Source: Actinoplanes sp. NBRC 103695
GTDB lineage: Bacteria > Actinomycetota > Actinomycetes > Mycobacteriales > Micromonosporaceae
Length of the DNA stretch: 64,000 bases
Direction: 5' to 3'
NCBI RefSeq assembly: GCF_030269485.1
Contig: NZ_BSTL01000018.1
Coordinates: forward strand, 1-64,000
Made by a program: the position numbers and the translations under genes. Positions 40,010-48,580 of this stretch are shown one piece after another (positions within the stretch are counted from its first letter, which is position 1; each line of letters begins with the position of its first letter). The notes below the pieces were generated by a model. It had not been told where the DNA came from. It searched no databases and saw only the letters and a list, made by a program, of their open reading frames with translations.

Positions 40010-40804
40010 TCAGGTGCGGGGCATGATCCGGATGTCGTCGAGCGTTCCGCCGACCTCAATCCGACCGTCGAAACGGCTGAGAACCGCCGCCATGCTCAGG
40101 GTCAGCCGCCGTGACCCGGACGGCGGAGCGCCGCAGGTTGCGTGCGCATACACCCGCTGCTCGATGGCCGCCGCATCGATCGGCCAAAGCCGACAACCGC
40201 ACACGCTCACGTACTCGCGGCCGGACAAGGCGGAGCAGCCCGGAATGAAGCGCTGCCCGCATCGGCAGAACAGCCGACCGCACAGCGGGTGCTGGTCCAT
40301 CGAGCCATCCCGCCGAGTGCGACGTGCCTGTACGAGTGCGACGGTCTCGGCTGACCTACGTAGACCACGGGTCACCATCGCGGGCCGGCAGTGTGGTCCG
40401 CAGAGGCGTCGGGACAGTCGTGACTGGACTCGGGCGATCTTCACTCGCTGGGGTGAACCTCCCCGAACGGGGAAGGCCCGCTGATGGCGTCGCAACCGAA
40501 TGGCACAACGTGCCGTGTCAACGTCGGCGAGATTCACGCCGGCCGCCGCGATGATAGTGGCGGCATAACGCCGTGATCGGCAGGTCTTGCTTCCACAAGA
40601 CCGGCATCGGCCGGCACTGTCCCGTTGGTGCGCCTGGTAGACGCCTACGGCTAGCGCGAACCTCGGCGACGTCCGCAGACCAGCGACAACATCGCTGGCC
40701 CGAGGTGCCACCGGATTGACAGGTCCGACTGAAACGGGCTGCTCACCGGGCATCGCGTGCTGGGCGGGGCGTACGGTCGGTGTCGGTGTCCCGTAGGCCG
40801 TCAT
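40010..40804 (-). CDS. Zinc-ribbon protein resembling a recombinase zinc beta ribbon, no catalytic domain
   Basis: A 264-residue protein. A first cysteine cluster (AGRCRSCGSKTCRSRRYA, near 65-82) resembles small actinobacterial DNA-binding or phage proteins. A second, QHPLCGRLFCRCGQRF...YVSVCGCRLWPI, followed by IEQRVYAHATC, resembles the zinc beta ribbon that follows the catalytic domain in large serine recombinases. No resolvase catalytic domain is present. It may be a DNA-binding relic of a recombinase. The ATG at 40804 has aggaggg at proper spacing. Confidence 0.62.
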   Translation of the reverse strand: MTAYGTPTPTVRPAQHAMPGEQPVSVGPVNPVAPRASDVVAGLRTSPRFALAVGVYQAHQRDSAGRCRSCGSKTCRSRRYAATIIAAAGVNLADVDTARCAIRLRRHQRAFPVRGGSPQRVKIARVQSRLSRRLCGPHCRPAMVTRGLRRSAETVALVQARRTRRDGSMDQHPLCGRLFCRCGQRFIPGCSALSGREYVSVCGCRLWPIDAAAIEQRVYAHATCGAPPSGSRRLTLSMAAVLSRFDGRIEVGGTLDDIRIMPRT

Positions 40805-41124
40805 CACGCCCTCCTTGGCACGGTCGGATCATGTTCGCCAGTGGTCCGACTGTCATGTGATTGGTGAACCGCGAGATTGATGCGTCGCGTGTCGTGTGCC
40901 TACGATCACCGACAGTCCACATGGGCGGAAGACCGACTTACTAGGAGACTTAGCAGGGGAGTTAGCCGGAGACGTGCCTCTGACCTGCGCTTTCGTCGCG
41001 TCAATCGAGGACCGGTATGCGCTTGCCGCCGAAAATCGGGGTTACGCTCTGGCCGCACCGGACAGTCCAGGACGGTCGGACAGTCGCGATGCATCGCCAA
41101 TCTCTCCGTGCCGGAGGTTCCTTG
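40805..41124. promoter_or_regulatory. Leader region of the Scr1-like regulator, with a 12-bp tandem repeat
   Basis: About 320 bases between divergent genes. Three imperfect 12-base units at 40937-40972 share the pattern (c/g)TTA-n-n-nGG(a/g)GA. A short in-frame reading through the repeat gives LLGDLAGELAGD using three TTA and one CTA codon, rare in this genome type. A coding role is not convincing. The region should contain the promoters for both neighbours. Confidence 0.4.
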
Positions 41125-42006
41125 ATGATCAGCCCGCACGTGCGCCGCCACCGCCTCGCGAGTGAACTGATCAAGCTCCGGGAGGAGCACGGCTATTCCA
41201 CCCAGCGCCTAGCGACCACGGTCGGCATACCTCGGCAGCGCATTAGTCAGCTCCAGAACGGGCACCTCAGCCCAGACCTAGACGACATCATCCGGATCCT
41301 CGACGTGTTCAAGGTCGGCGAGCGCCGATGGGAACTGATCATGACCATCGCCCGCGACGCGCAGGGACGTGGCTGGTGGGAGAAGTACCGCGAGGAAATG
41401 GGTCCACGGCAGGCGTTGATCGCCGACCTCGAAGCCGGTGCCCGCTCCATCGTCGAGTATCAAATGACCCTGCTGCCCGGCCTGCTGCAAACCCCTGCGT
41501 TTACCGAAGTCCGAGCACGGGCTGACCGCGGCGCGTACCCCGAGCACTTCGACCCCAGCCGCGCCCTGGAGGCTCGCGCGATGCGCCAGCGCGTCCTCGA
41601 ACGAGCCGGCGGACCCAGCTACGAGGTCATCATCGACGAGCTGGCCGTGCGTCGCCATGCGGCCCCGCCCGAGGTCGTCCGAGCCCAACTCGACCACCTT
41701 GTACAGCTCGGACGCCAGCGCAAGAAGATCACGATCCGAATCCTGCCGCTGTCCTCGTCGGTCCCCGGGCACATCGTGCCCCGGTCATCGTTCTTCACGT
41801 ATCGATACCCGGACCCTGGCGACCCGGTCGTCGTCGCCGTGGACACTCTCCTCTCAGACGACGTCCTAACGGAACCGGTCCATGTCAACCCCTACATCGA
41901 CCTGTTCCGGCGCATTCAGCAAGCCGCACTTACCCCCGCCGACAGCCTCAACTTCCTCGCCACCGTGGCCGAGGAACTGCCCCAATACACAGGGAGTCAT
42001 CGATGA
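41125..42006 (+). CDS. XRE-family regulator, Scr1/DUF5753 type
   Basis: A 293-residue protein. Residues about 8-65 are an XRE HTH (LIKLREEHGYSTQRLATTVG, RISQLQNGHLSPDLDDIIRI). The rest is DUF5753: SIVEYQMTLLPGLLQTPAFT, RQRVLERAGGPSYEVIIDE, and ITIRILPLSSSVPGH. Such proteins regulate development or specialised metabolism and pair with small DUF397 proteins, as here. The ATG at 41125 has a strong ccggagg. Its stop overlaps the DUF397 ATG by four bases. Confidence 0.92.
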   Translation: MISPHVRRHRLASELIKLREEHGYSTQRLATTVGIPRQRISQLQNGHLSPDLDDIIRILDVFKVGERRWELIMTIARDAQGRGWWEKYREEMGPRQALIADLEAGARSIVEYQMTLLPGLLQTPAFTEVRARADRGAYPEHFDPSRALEARAMRQRVLERAGGPSYEVIIDELAVRRHAAPPEVVRAQLDHLVQLGRQRKKITIRILPLSSSVPGHIVPRSSFFTYRYPDPGDPVVVAVDTLLSDDVLTEPVHVNPYIDLFRRIQQAALTPADSLNFLATVAEELPQYTGSHR

Positions 42007-42203
42007 ACCCCGACAAGTTCACCAACTGGCGCAAGTCCCGTCGCAGCGGCGGTGGGGACAACTGCGTCGAAGTGGCGTTCGCCGACGACGGAACCGTCGG
42101 TGTCCGTCACTCGAAGAAGCGCAACGGCGCGGTTCTCGAGTTCACGCCGGGTGAGTGGGCTGCGTTCACCGGTGGCGTCCGAGATGGCGAGTTCGACGCC
42201 TAG
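42003..42203 (+). CDS. DUF397 domain protein
   Basis: A 66-residue protein with the whole DUF397 pattern: NWRKSRRSGGGDNCVEVAF, VGVRHSKKRNGAVLEFTPGE and WAAFTGGVRDGEF. DUF397 proteins are small partners of Scr1-like HTH regulators and probably bind and modulate them, in a toxin-antitoxin-like or sensor pairing. ATGA overlap with the regulator upstream supports equal expression. Confidence 0.94.
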   Translation: MNPDKFTNWRKSRRSGGGDNCVEVAFADDGTVGVRHSKKRNGAVLEFTPGEWAAFTGGVRDGEFDA

Positions 42204-42220
42204 CCGAAGCTCCCAACATC

Positions 42221-42264
42221 GTGGCGGACGCCGTCGCGTTGCCCGGCGCGCCGTCGTCCGCCAC
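42221..42264 (+). terminator. Long hairpin after DUF397, probable terminator
   Basis: GTGGCGGACG and CGTCCGCCAC form a perfect 10-bp stem around a 24-base loop, with a further CGCG/CGCG pairing inside. It begins 17 bases after the DUF397 stop. There is no T-run. It separates the Scr1/DUF397 pair from the next regulator gene. Confidence 0.65.
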
Positions 42265-42391
42265 GGGGACAGTCGCTTGAGAGCCGGTGACCCCGCTGCC
42301 ATGCTGGGGCGTACCGGCGCATCCGACGGCGCGGTGATCTTGGCAACCGTCGGGCATGTACCCGCAACAGCGCCGGGAAAGGGGGAAGCAC

Positions 42392-43669
42392 ATGGCGCAT
42401 GACGGTCACTCGGTGGCGCGCAATACGAGGCTGACCAGGGCGCGCAGCCGTGTGCCCTCGCCGTCCGGTTCAGGAGACCCGATGTCGCGCCAGGAGTTGG
42501 CGGAGGCCGTCAACGCCTACCTGTGGACTACCTTCCACCGGCGGACCAGCCTGGACGCGAGCTATGTCGGCAAGCTTGAGAACGGTAAACATCGCTGGCC
42601 GAATAAGGACTACCGGCAGGGGTTCCGTGCGGTCCTCGAAGTCGAGACCGACGCCGAACTCGGGTTCTATCCCACCCGCCGACAGCGGGCATCAACGACC
42701 CCAGACCCTGACGAGCGGAGTGTCGTCGGCTCCGGTGGGTCGGAAGGCGGACCGCGAATGCTCGTGGTCGCGCCGGACGAGGCCGCCGAAATGCTGGCGC
42801 ACCTTCAGCAGCAGTGGCACATCCTCGTCCGAGCTGACAACCTCTTCGGCCCGCGCCACGCCCTGACCGGTGTCGAGGCCCAGCTCGCCGTGCTTCAAGA
42901 GCTGATGAACGCCGACGTCGACGAGTTCCGCGTCCCCACCGTCCGCCTCGCAGCCCAGTACGCCGAGTCTGCGGCGTGGCTCCACGAAGACGCCGATGAG
43001 CTGGAGCAGGCACAGCTCTGGACCAGCCAGGCCATGGAGTGGGCTTATGCTGCCGGCGACCACACGATGGTGTCGTGGACGGCTTACCGGCGCAGCCAAC
43101 AATTGTCGGCGAGCGGGCGTGCAGCCCAGGCCATCGGACTGGCGCAAGCCGCACGACGCGACGAAGACCAACTGCCCGGTTCCATGCGTGCGGCTATCAG
43201 GGTTCAAGAGGCTATCGGCTTCGCCATGCGCCGAAACGAGGATGCCGCCCAGCGGCTTCTCGATGAGGCGCTGGGATTGGCCGCCGACGACAGCGATGGC
43301 GACGCGCGGGGCGGGCACGGCTCGTTCTGTACGAGTGGCTACATCGAAGCTCACCGCGCTCAATGCCTGGTGCTCCTACGCTCTCCTCAGCGCGCCATCA
43401 GGCACTACGAGCAGGCGTTGCCGGCCCTCGCACCGGTCTATCGCCGCGACAGGGCCGCAGCCCTGGCAGGCAAGGCAACTGCCCACGCCGCCGCCGACCA
43501 GCCCGAAGAGGCCGCTGCCACCGCTCGCACGGCGTTACCGATGGCCCGACGAGCCGGCTCCCAGCGGATCGTCCGCCGTCTCGCTGCGGTCGGGGCTGCG
43601 CTCTACCCACACCGCAATCTGGAAGCGGTTGCCGGGCTATTGCACGAGCTGGACGAGGTCGCGAGCTGA
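42392..43669 (+). CDS. HTH regulator with TPR-like repeats
   Basis: A 425-residue protein. An XRE-like HTH lies near residues 30-90 (MSRQELAEAVNAYLWTTFHR, YVGKLENGKHRWPNKDYRQG). The remaining about 300 residues are TPR-like helices, for example AQYAESAAWLHEDADELEQA. It is a clear paralogue of the gene at 44595: both share the K-L-E-x-G-K-H-R-W-P motif. The ATG at 42392 follows gggaaaggggg. Its stop overlaps the start of the deaminase gene (TGATG), so the two are co-translated. It probably controls this operon or a small-molecule response. Confidence 0.85.
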   Translation: MAHDGHSVARNTRLTRARSRVPSPSGSGDPMSRQELAEAVNAYLWTTFHRRTSLDASYVGKLENGKHRWPNKDYRQGFRAVLEVETDAELGFYPTRRQRASTTPDPDERSVVGSGGSEGGPRMLVVAPDEAAEMLAHLQQQWHILVRADNLFGPRHALTGVEAQLAVLQELMNADVDEFRVPTVRLAAQYAESAAWLHEDADELEQAQLWTSQAMEWAYAAGDHTMVSWTAYRRSQQLSASGRAAQAIGLAQAARRDEDQLPGSMRAAIRVQEAIGFAMRRNEDAAQRLLDEALGLAADDSDGDARGGHGSFCTSGYIEAHRAQCLVLLRSPQRAIRHYEQALPALAPVYRRDRAAALAGKATAHAAADQPEEAAATARTALPMARRAGSQRIVRRLAAVGAALYPHRNLEAVAGLLHELDEVAS

Positions 43670-44583
43670 TGCCTACGGCGAACGAGATCCGGGCGATGCG
43701 GCAGGCGATAGCCCTGTCCGCGCTCGGCCTCGGTACCACGAGCCCCAACCCGCCTGTTGGCTGCGTGATCCTCGATCACCATGGTGACCAGGTCGGCGCC
43801 GGCTTCCACAGACGCAAAGGTGAACCCCACGCCGAGGCGAACGCCCTGGCATCCGCCGGTTCACGGGCCGATGGAGGGACAGCGGTCGTCACACTGGAAC
43901 CCTGCAACCACCTCGGCGTCACCCCGGCCTGCCGGCAACTTCTCCTCGATGCCAACGTGTCACGTGTCCTCGTTGCGATCATCGACCCAACCTCGCGTGG
44001 CGAGGGAGGCGCCGCAGTTTTGAAGGCCGCCGGCGTGGACGTCGAAGTCGGCGTTCTCGCCAACGAAGCGGAAGCAGTGCTCGGCCCCTGGCTCACCGCC
44101 ACCAGACGACGACGACCATGGGTGGTTTGGTTCGCCTCCGCACTCGCGCGCACCGCCGACACGGCTAACCTGCCAGCCGTACGAGACCTACGGCAACAGG
44201 CCGACATCGTGATCTATCCAGACGGGCAGATCCTTGAAGGCATTCCCGGCGGACACGGAAAGGGCAGATTGCACCACCCAACCAGGATTGAGTTCACAGA
44301 CCCGATCGCTTCCCTAAACCAACTCTTCGACGGCGGCACGCGAACGGCGCTCATCGTCGGCGATACAGAGTTCGCACGGGAACTTGTCGCACGGGAAGCG
44401 ATCGATCAAGCCTTGATCGACGTCCCGCGCACCAACTCGGATATCGTCGCAGCCGACCAAATCAAAAAGCTTCCAATATTCGGTTTCCGTGCCGAGACAG
44501 TCACCACCACATCGGATGCCATTCGCATCATCGCTCGACCCGACGCGCCCCATAGTCCGTCCGATTCCGGCGACGGTATTTGA
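43669..44583 (+). CDS. RibD-like deaminase/reductase homologue
   Basis: A 304-residue protein. The N-terminal 150 residues are a cytidine-deaminase fold of RibD type: TTSPNPPVGCVILDHHGDQVG, PHAEANAL with the zinc His and proton-shuttle Glu, and LEPCNHLGVTPAC with two zinc cysteines. The C-terminal half is a weak match to the RibD reductase domain (RTALIVGDTEFARELVAREA) and lacks a clear NADPH motif. True RibD makes a riboflavin precursor, but no other rib gene is near. Lying between two paralogous HTH-TPR regulators, it may act in a specialised pathway or nucleotide signalling. Confidence 0.82.
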   Translation: MPTANEIRAMRQAIALSALGLGTTSPNPPVGCVILDHHGDQVGAGFHRRKGEPHAEANALASAGSRADGGTAVVTLEPCNHLGVTPACRQLLLDANVSRVLVAIIDPTSRGEGGAAVLKAAGVDVEVGVLANEAEAVLGPWLTATRRRRPWVVWFASALARTADTANLPAVRDLRQQADIVIYPDGQILEGIPGGHGKGRLHHPTRIEFTDPIASLNQLFDGGTRTALIVGDTEFARELVAREAIDQALIDVPRTNSDIVAADQIKKLPIFGFRAETVTTTSDAIRIIARPDAPHSPSDSGDGI

Positions 44584-44594
44584 GGGAAATGATC

Positions 44595-45926
44595 ATGCCT
44601 CGTCATCCGGATACAGCCGTCACGCCGAACCTTCTGCTTCAGGACGCTCGGCGCCGCCTGCCCTCGCCGCTGCGGCCTGGCAAATGCATGTCACGGTCCG
44701 AGTTCGTCACGGCCGTCAATGCCCGCCTACATGCCGACGGAGTTCTCGACGCCGATATCGACTACGACTACGTCGTAAAGCTGGAGGCCGGTAAGCATCG
44801 CTGGCCTCGCGACGACCGCCGCCGGTCAGCCATCCGAGCCGTCCTACGTGTCCGCGACGATGCCGAAATTGGCTTCCACCGGGAACGGCGAAGCAGGGCC
44901 GACGAAGAAGTCCCGGTCTCGGGCAGCATGAACTTGAGTCCAGTCGGCGAGGCGCGCAGGGGCGATCCGCGGATTCCCGAGGTGCTCACCGGTGAGATCA
45001 CTCGTCTTGATGGCGGGGAGTACGACGACTGGAACAGCTTCTCCGTAGTCACGAGCATGCTTGCCCAGCAGCGGCAAGCGGTTGCCCCCGCAGCGCTGTT
45101 GAGTCTCGTCGAGGCGCACCGTGACTGCCTACTGACCTTGTTCCGAAAAGCGGAAGGGGATCCGGCGGGCGCCGACATCGGCGCGATGCTCGGTGAAGCG
45201 TCCATCGTCGCGAGCCGGCTGTGGAGCGCGCAAGGAAACCGATCCATGGCTCTCGCCCATTGCGCCTACGCACGCACCCTCGTCGAGCGGCTAGGCAACA
45301 TCCGGCTCGGCGCAACCGCACGGATCTTCGAGAGCAACCTCCACTCCGGAGCCTCCACAATGATTCACGCCGACGGCAACATCATGACCGGGCTGCGGCT
45401 ACTGGACGAGGCCGCCGCAGCAGCCGACCACCTGAGCTGGCCCGCACAAGCCAGGATCGCTGCGGAGCAGGCCCAGACCTACGCGGCGCTGAACATGCGG
45501 GCCGAAACCGACGCGGCCCTGGACCGAGCACGACAGGCCGCAGCCGGTATCACGTCGTCCAACCGCACCGGCCTCTTCAGTGACTGGAACCCCTCGCGCC
45601 TGGACGTGTACGAAGGCACCTGCCGCATCCTGCTTAAAGAGCCAACAGACGCCATCGTGCACCTTGAGCGAGCATCGACGGTCCTGGACCAAGACCCGGA
45701 GAACAAGAACGTGGCGCTTGCCGCCCACGTCGACCTCGCCAGCGCCTACGCACTTACCGGTCACCTCGACATGGCCTGCACTACTCTCGGCAACGCATAC
45801 GAACAGCTCAAGCGGATCGGCAACCTCCGCGGCATCTCCCGCGCTTGGCGTGCCCGGGAAGGAATGAGCCCATGGAACGCCGAACGCGCCGTCCAGGAGC
45901 TGGACGAGAGGATGGCTGCGGCCTGA
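44595..45926 (+). CDS. HTH regulator with TPR-like repeats, paralogue of the gene at 42392
   Basis: A 443-residue protein. The N-terminal HTH carries MSRSEFVTAVNARLHADGVL and YVVKLEAGKHRWPRDDRR, matching its paralogue two genes upstream. The C-terminal about 300 residues form TPR-like helix pairs (AQARIAAEQAQTYAALNMRA, ALAAHVDLASAYALTGHLDM). The ATG at 44595 has gaggga eight bases before it; the frame also opens at a TTG (44580) overlapping the deaminase stop. It converges on the HAD hydrolase gene with 16 bases between stops. Confidence 0.84.
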   Translation: MPRHPDTAVTPNLLLQDARRRLPSPLRPGKCMSRSEFVTAVNARLHADGVLDADIDYDYVVKLEAGKHRWPRDDRRRSAIRAVLRVRDDAEIGFHRERRSRADEEVPVSGSMNLSPVGEARRGDPRIPEVLTGEITRLDGGEYDDWNSFSVVTSMLAQQRQAVAPAALLSLVEAHRDCLLTLFRKAEGDPAGADIGAMLGEASIVASRLWSAQGNRSMALAHCAYARTLVERLGNIRLGATARIFESNLHSGASTMIHADGNIMTGLRLLDEAAAAADHLSWPAQARIAAEQAQTYAALNMRAETDAALDRARQAAAGITSSNRTGLFSDWNPSRLDVYEGTCRILLKEPTDAIVHLERASTVLDQDPENKNVALAAHVDLASAYALTGHLDMACTTLGNAYEQLKRIGNLRGISRAWRAREGMSPWNAERAVQELDERMAAA

Positions 45927-45942
45927 GGAAGAGGGCGAAAGG

Positions 45943-46659
45943 TCACTCCTGCTGGACGAGGGAAGTGATGGTTGCGACGACCAGGCCGGGCTCGAGCGAG
46001 TCCAAGACAGCGTCCGGACCAAAGCTCGATAGCTCTTCCCGGCTTGCCCGATGCGCGACCACCACAGCCCGGAAACCTGCGCTTCTCGCGCACGCGATGT
46101 CGTTTGGGGCATCTCCGACCACCACGGTCCGGCGTGGGATCAGGTCCGCTCCGTATTTGCTTTGGTAACGGCGGGCGACGACCCCGGGAAGACGGAACCG
46201 GTCGCGTTCGTCGGAACCGTATCCCCCGATCTCCAGGTCGAGCTCGCCCCCAAGATCTAGCGATTGGATCTTGATCTCGGCCGCCACTCGCAAGTTCCCG
46301 GTGAGAACCGTCTGCACGAAGCCTTGCCGGTGCAACTCGGCGATACTATCTGCGACGCCGGGATACGGCGGCTGGACGTGAGCAAGCTCGTCGCGGCCGG
46401 CCTCCATGACCTCGGCCAAGACCTGGTGGAAGCGTGCGACGCCGGCTTCGGCATCGGACGCAGCGATGCCAGAGGTGATCGCGGTGTCGATCACGATGGA
46501 CTCATCGGTATAGCCGTGCACCTTCTTCTCCGGGAAGGTCACGGCCGCCTCATCGATCCCGTATGTTCGGGCGATAGAACGGCGTAACCAGCGAAGATCC
46601 GCCGGCATCAGTGTCCCGTCCACGTCCCAAACCACAAGGCCAGCATCTCGATGCTCCAC
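45943..46659 (-). CDS. HAD family hydrolase
   Basis: A 238-residue phosphatase-like protein. Motif I is VVWDVDGTLMPAD with the catalytic Asp pair, motif II is VLTGNL, and motifs III/IV are in RRTVVVGDAPNDIACARSAG. The cap insertion between motifs I and II fits the PGMB/phosphoglycolate-phosphatase group. The substrate is unknown. It probably stands alone in its transcript. Confidence 0.92.
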   Translation of the reverse strand: MEHRDAGLVVWDVDGTLMPADLRWLRRSIARTYGIDEAAVTFPEKKVHGYTDESIVIDTAITSGIAASDAEAGVARFHQVLAEVMEAGRDELAHVQPPYPGVADSIAELHRQGFVQTVLTGNLRVAAEIKIQSLDLGGELDLEIGGYGSDERDRFRLPGVVARRYQSKYGADLIPRRTVVVGDAPNDIACARSAGFRAVVVAHRASREELSSFGPDAVLDSLEPGLVVATITSLVQQE

Positions 46660-46737
46660 CGGCCCATCGTCGCACAGGATTCATGATGATCTCGGGCGGC
46701 CTTCGCCGGGTCAGGGCGGTCATAAGCGGTGGTCGCA

Positions 46738-47400
46738 CTACGCGGTGAGCGCGATGGCGAGCAGCCAACCAGTGAGCAGGGCCGGCCCCATTGGCGACGC
46801 GGCTTGGTCTCGCCCGAAGACCTTGACCGCTAGGACGACGACGCCTTGCGTGAGCAGCCCGGCAAGGATGCCGATGACCGCCGCTTGCCAGCTCAGCCAA
46901 CCGAGAGTGAAGGTGACCGCGCCAGCAAACATGACATCGCCGAGGCCGAGCTGGCCCGGCAATGCCAATGCGACAAGGAGGAGAACCGCAGCGGTCGCGA
47001 ATCCCGCGCCAGCAGCCCGTATGACCGGCTGCGCACCGCCGCCGGTTGCTGCCACGACCACAAAGCACAGGCCCGATGAGGCCCACAATGCGCCGGTGAG
47101 CCGATGCGGCAGCCGCCGGCATCGAGCGTCAATGATTGCCAACCCGACCCCGAGAACCGCGAAGACCCAGAAGGCCGGGAGGGCGAATGTCGGCGGCACC
47201 GCCGCCCCGATGATCGCGCCTGCGGCGCCGGTAGCACCGGCCGTCGCCATCACCCGCGCGGGCCGAGCTGGGCCGCCGGCCCACCATCGCTGAGGCATCC
47301 TGACCGGACCAGCGCCGGACGCGCTATATGCCAGGGCGGCAACCGGAACACCAGCAAGCGCACCGGCGAGGCCGAGGCCGATCGCGGTGAGGCCGTTCAC
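46738..47400 (-). CDS. Prepilin peptidase, A24 family
   Basis: A 220-residue membrane protein with about six helices. The two aspartates of the active site are visible in IIDARCRRLPHRLTG and in GLGDVMFAG, the G-x-G-D motif. It would cleave the leader of the Flp-like pilin and TadE/G-like pseudopilins encoded at 54862-56644, at the membrane. The usual N-terminal methylase region is absent, as in most Tad-associated peptidases. It starts with GTG at 47400, 12 bases after the stop of a winged-helix gene on the same strand, so the two are probably co-transcribed. Confidence 0.87.
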   Translation of the reverse strand: MNGLTAIGLGLAGALAGVPVAALAYSASGAGPVRMPQRWWAGGPARPARVMATAGATGAAGAIIGAAVPPTFALPAFWVFAVLGVGLAIIDARCRRLPHRLTGALWASSGLCFVVVAATGGGAQPVIRAAGAGFATAAVLLLVALALPGQLGLGDVMFAGAVTFTLGWLSWQAAVIGILAGLLTQGVVVLAVKVFGRDQAASPMGPALLTGWLLAIALTA

Positions 47401-47412
47401 GGTGGCGCCGGT

Positions 47413-47730
47413 TTACGGGCTGCCGCTGGTGCGGTATTGCCGGCTCCACCGCTCGATCTCGGCGAGGAGGTCGACCAACTTTGCGCCACCGGCGGTGAGT
47501 CGGTAGTCAGCACTGTCTTCGTCCTGGTGATGCTGGACAAGGTCCTGTTCGCGGAGGTAAGTCAGCGTGTCGGTCAGGGTTTTGTTGTGGACGACACCCG
47601 TGCTGTTGTGCGACACCGCATGGTGGAGCTGGGTGTACCGCAAGGGACCATCCTTGAGGACTGTCAGGATGGCAACGTTTAGCTTTCGGTAGGTCAGGAG
47701 GTCCAGGAGGTGTTGCAGATCGTTCGTCAG
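47413..47730 (-). CDS. HxlR-like winged-helix regulator with a probable CTG start
   Basis: A 105-residue DNA-binding protein. LLDLLTYRKLNVAILTVLKD, GPLRYTQLHHAVS and TLTDTLTYLREQDLVQ form the winged helix of the HxlR family. The domain needs residues upstream of the first TTG (47643). The frame is closed by a stop just upstream, and the only start-like codon is the CTG at 47728-47730. A ggaggtg lies nine bases before it. This would be a rare but supported CTG initiation. It probably regulates the prepilin peptidase downstream or itself. Confidence 0.72.
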   Translation of the reverse strand: MTNDLQHLLDLLTYRKLNVAILTVLKDGPLRYTQLHHAVSHNSTGVVHNKTLTDTLTYLREQDLVQHHQDEDSADYRLTAGGAKLVDLLAEIERWSRQYRTSGSP

Positions 47731-47914
47731 CGCAGCTCACCTCCCCCGAATCGAGTGCGCAGCGTCCGCGATCACAGTCTATGAGCTAGCACAACTGTTC
47801 GGCCAGCCGAATTTGATCGAAGTAGCAATACTCCACGATGGACTTCGGCGCCGGAGGCGGTGACTTTCCTGATCTTTATCGCGCAACTGTCCTAAGTCGC
47901 GCCTTTCAATCTAT

Positions 47915-48253
47915 TCAGGTGCTCAACGGGTCGATCGGCCTCGTAGCCGACGTAGCGCGCGAGGCAATCCACTCCCGCAGTCGTCGGAGGTGGCAGAAGA
48001 TCGCCTCTCCCTTGGCAGTGAGGCGGAAGCATGTCTCGTCGTGCGGGTCGGCGTCGAGGGTGCCCCCGCTGGGACTGATCAGGAAGCCCTCGGCCGCCAT
48101 CGCACGCAGCAGCGCGGTGGGTCGCGGCGATTCGGCTGAGATTTGGGCGAAGCTTGCGGAGCCGCCGTAGTGGTGCATGGCTGACAGCACCTCGTACGCA
48201 CCATGTCGAGCCAGCAAGATCAGCGTTTCGTCCGTGCGATCGTGGTCGCCCAT
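47915..48253 (-). CDS. Small winged-helix (HxlR-like) protein
   Basis: A 112-residue protein with a winged-helix pattern: LARHGAYEVLSAMHHYGGSA, FAQISAESPRPTALLRAMAA and a wing with FRLTAKGEAIFCHLRRLREW. It lacks an obvious ligand domain. agaaggg precedes the ATG. It lies on the same strand as the HxlR-prepilin peptidase pair, 184 bases upstream, and its role is probably transcriptional regulation. Confidence 0.75.
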   Translation of the reverse strand: MGDHDRTDETLILLARHGAYEVLSAMHHYGGSASFAQISAESPRPTALLRAMAAEGFLISPSGGTLDADPHDETCFRLTAKGEAIFCHLRRLREWIASRATSATRPIDPLST

Positions 48254-48580
48254 CGCGGTTCCACCCTTCTCGCGACCACAATTTTCCGGGAAGCGTAACT
48301 GTCATCGACAGCGCCTGATCTGTCGGGTAGGCGACACTATGACCAGGCGTTTTGACAACATTTGAAGATCACCGTTACCCCGAGGTGCGCACCCCTACAC
48401 GCGTCAGTTCCCTCCCCCTTCAGGCACGTATCCGCAGGTACGCACGTAGACACCACTGCGGGGTGAGGGTGTAGACACAGATGGTGACCTTGATGCGGAT
48501 GGCGTTCGGAGTCAGCGTCAAGGCATGCAGACGCGGCTCGCGGTAGGAGCCGTTCGCCGACTTCGGGGAGGTACTGGCCG
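48254..48580 (+). promoter_or_regulatory. Divergent region, likely promoter of the Tad pilus cluster
   Basis: About 330 bases between the winged-helix gene (-) and the Tad cluster (+). A TTGACA at 48352-48357 could be a -35 element; the -10 at normal spacing (TTACCC) is weak. The sequence gtagacac occurs twice, about 25 bases apart, nearer the lipoprotein gene and could be a regulator site. Confidence 0.4.

Noticed and set aside
40896..41165. Possible small protein over the 12-base repeats
   Set aside because: It overlaps the well-supported start of the Scr1-like regulator and its second half becomes low-complexity Pro/Arg; kept only as a note on the repeats.
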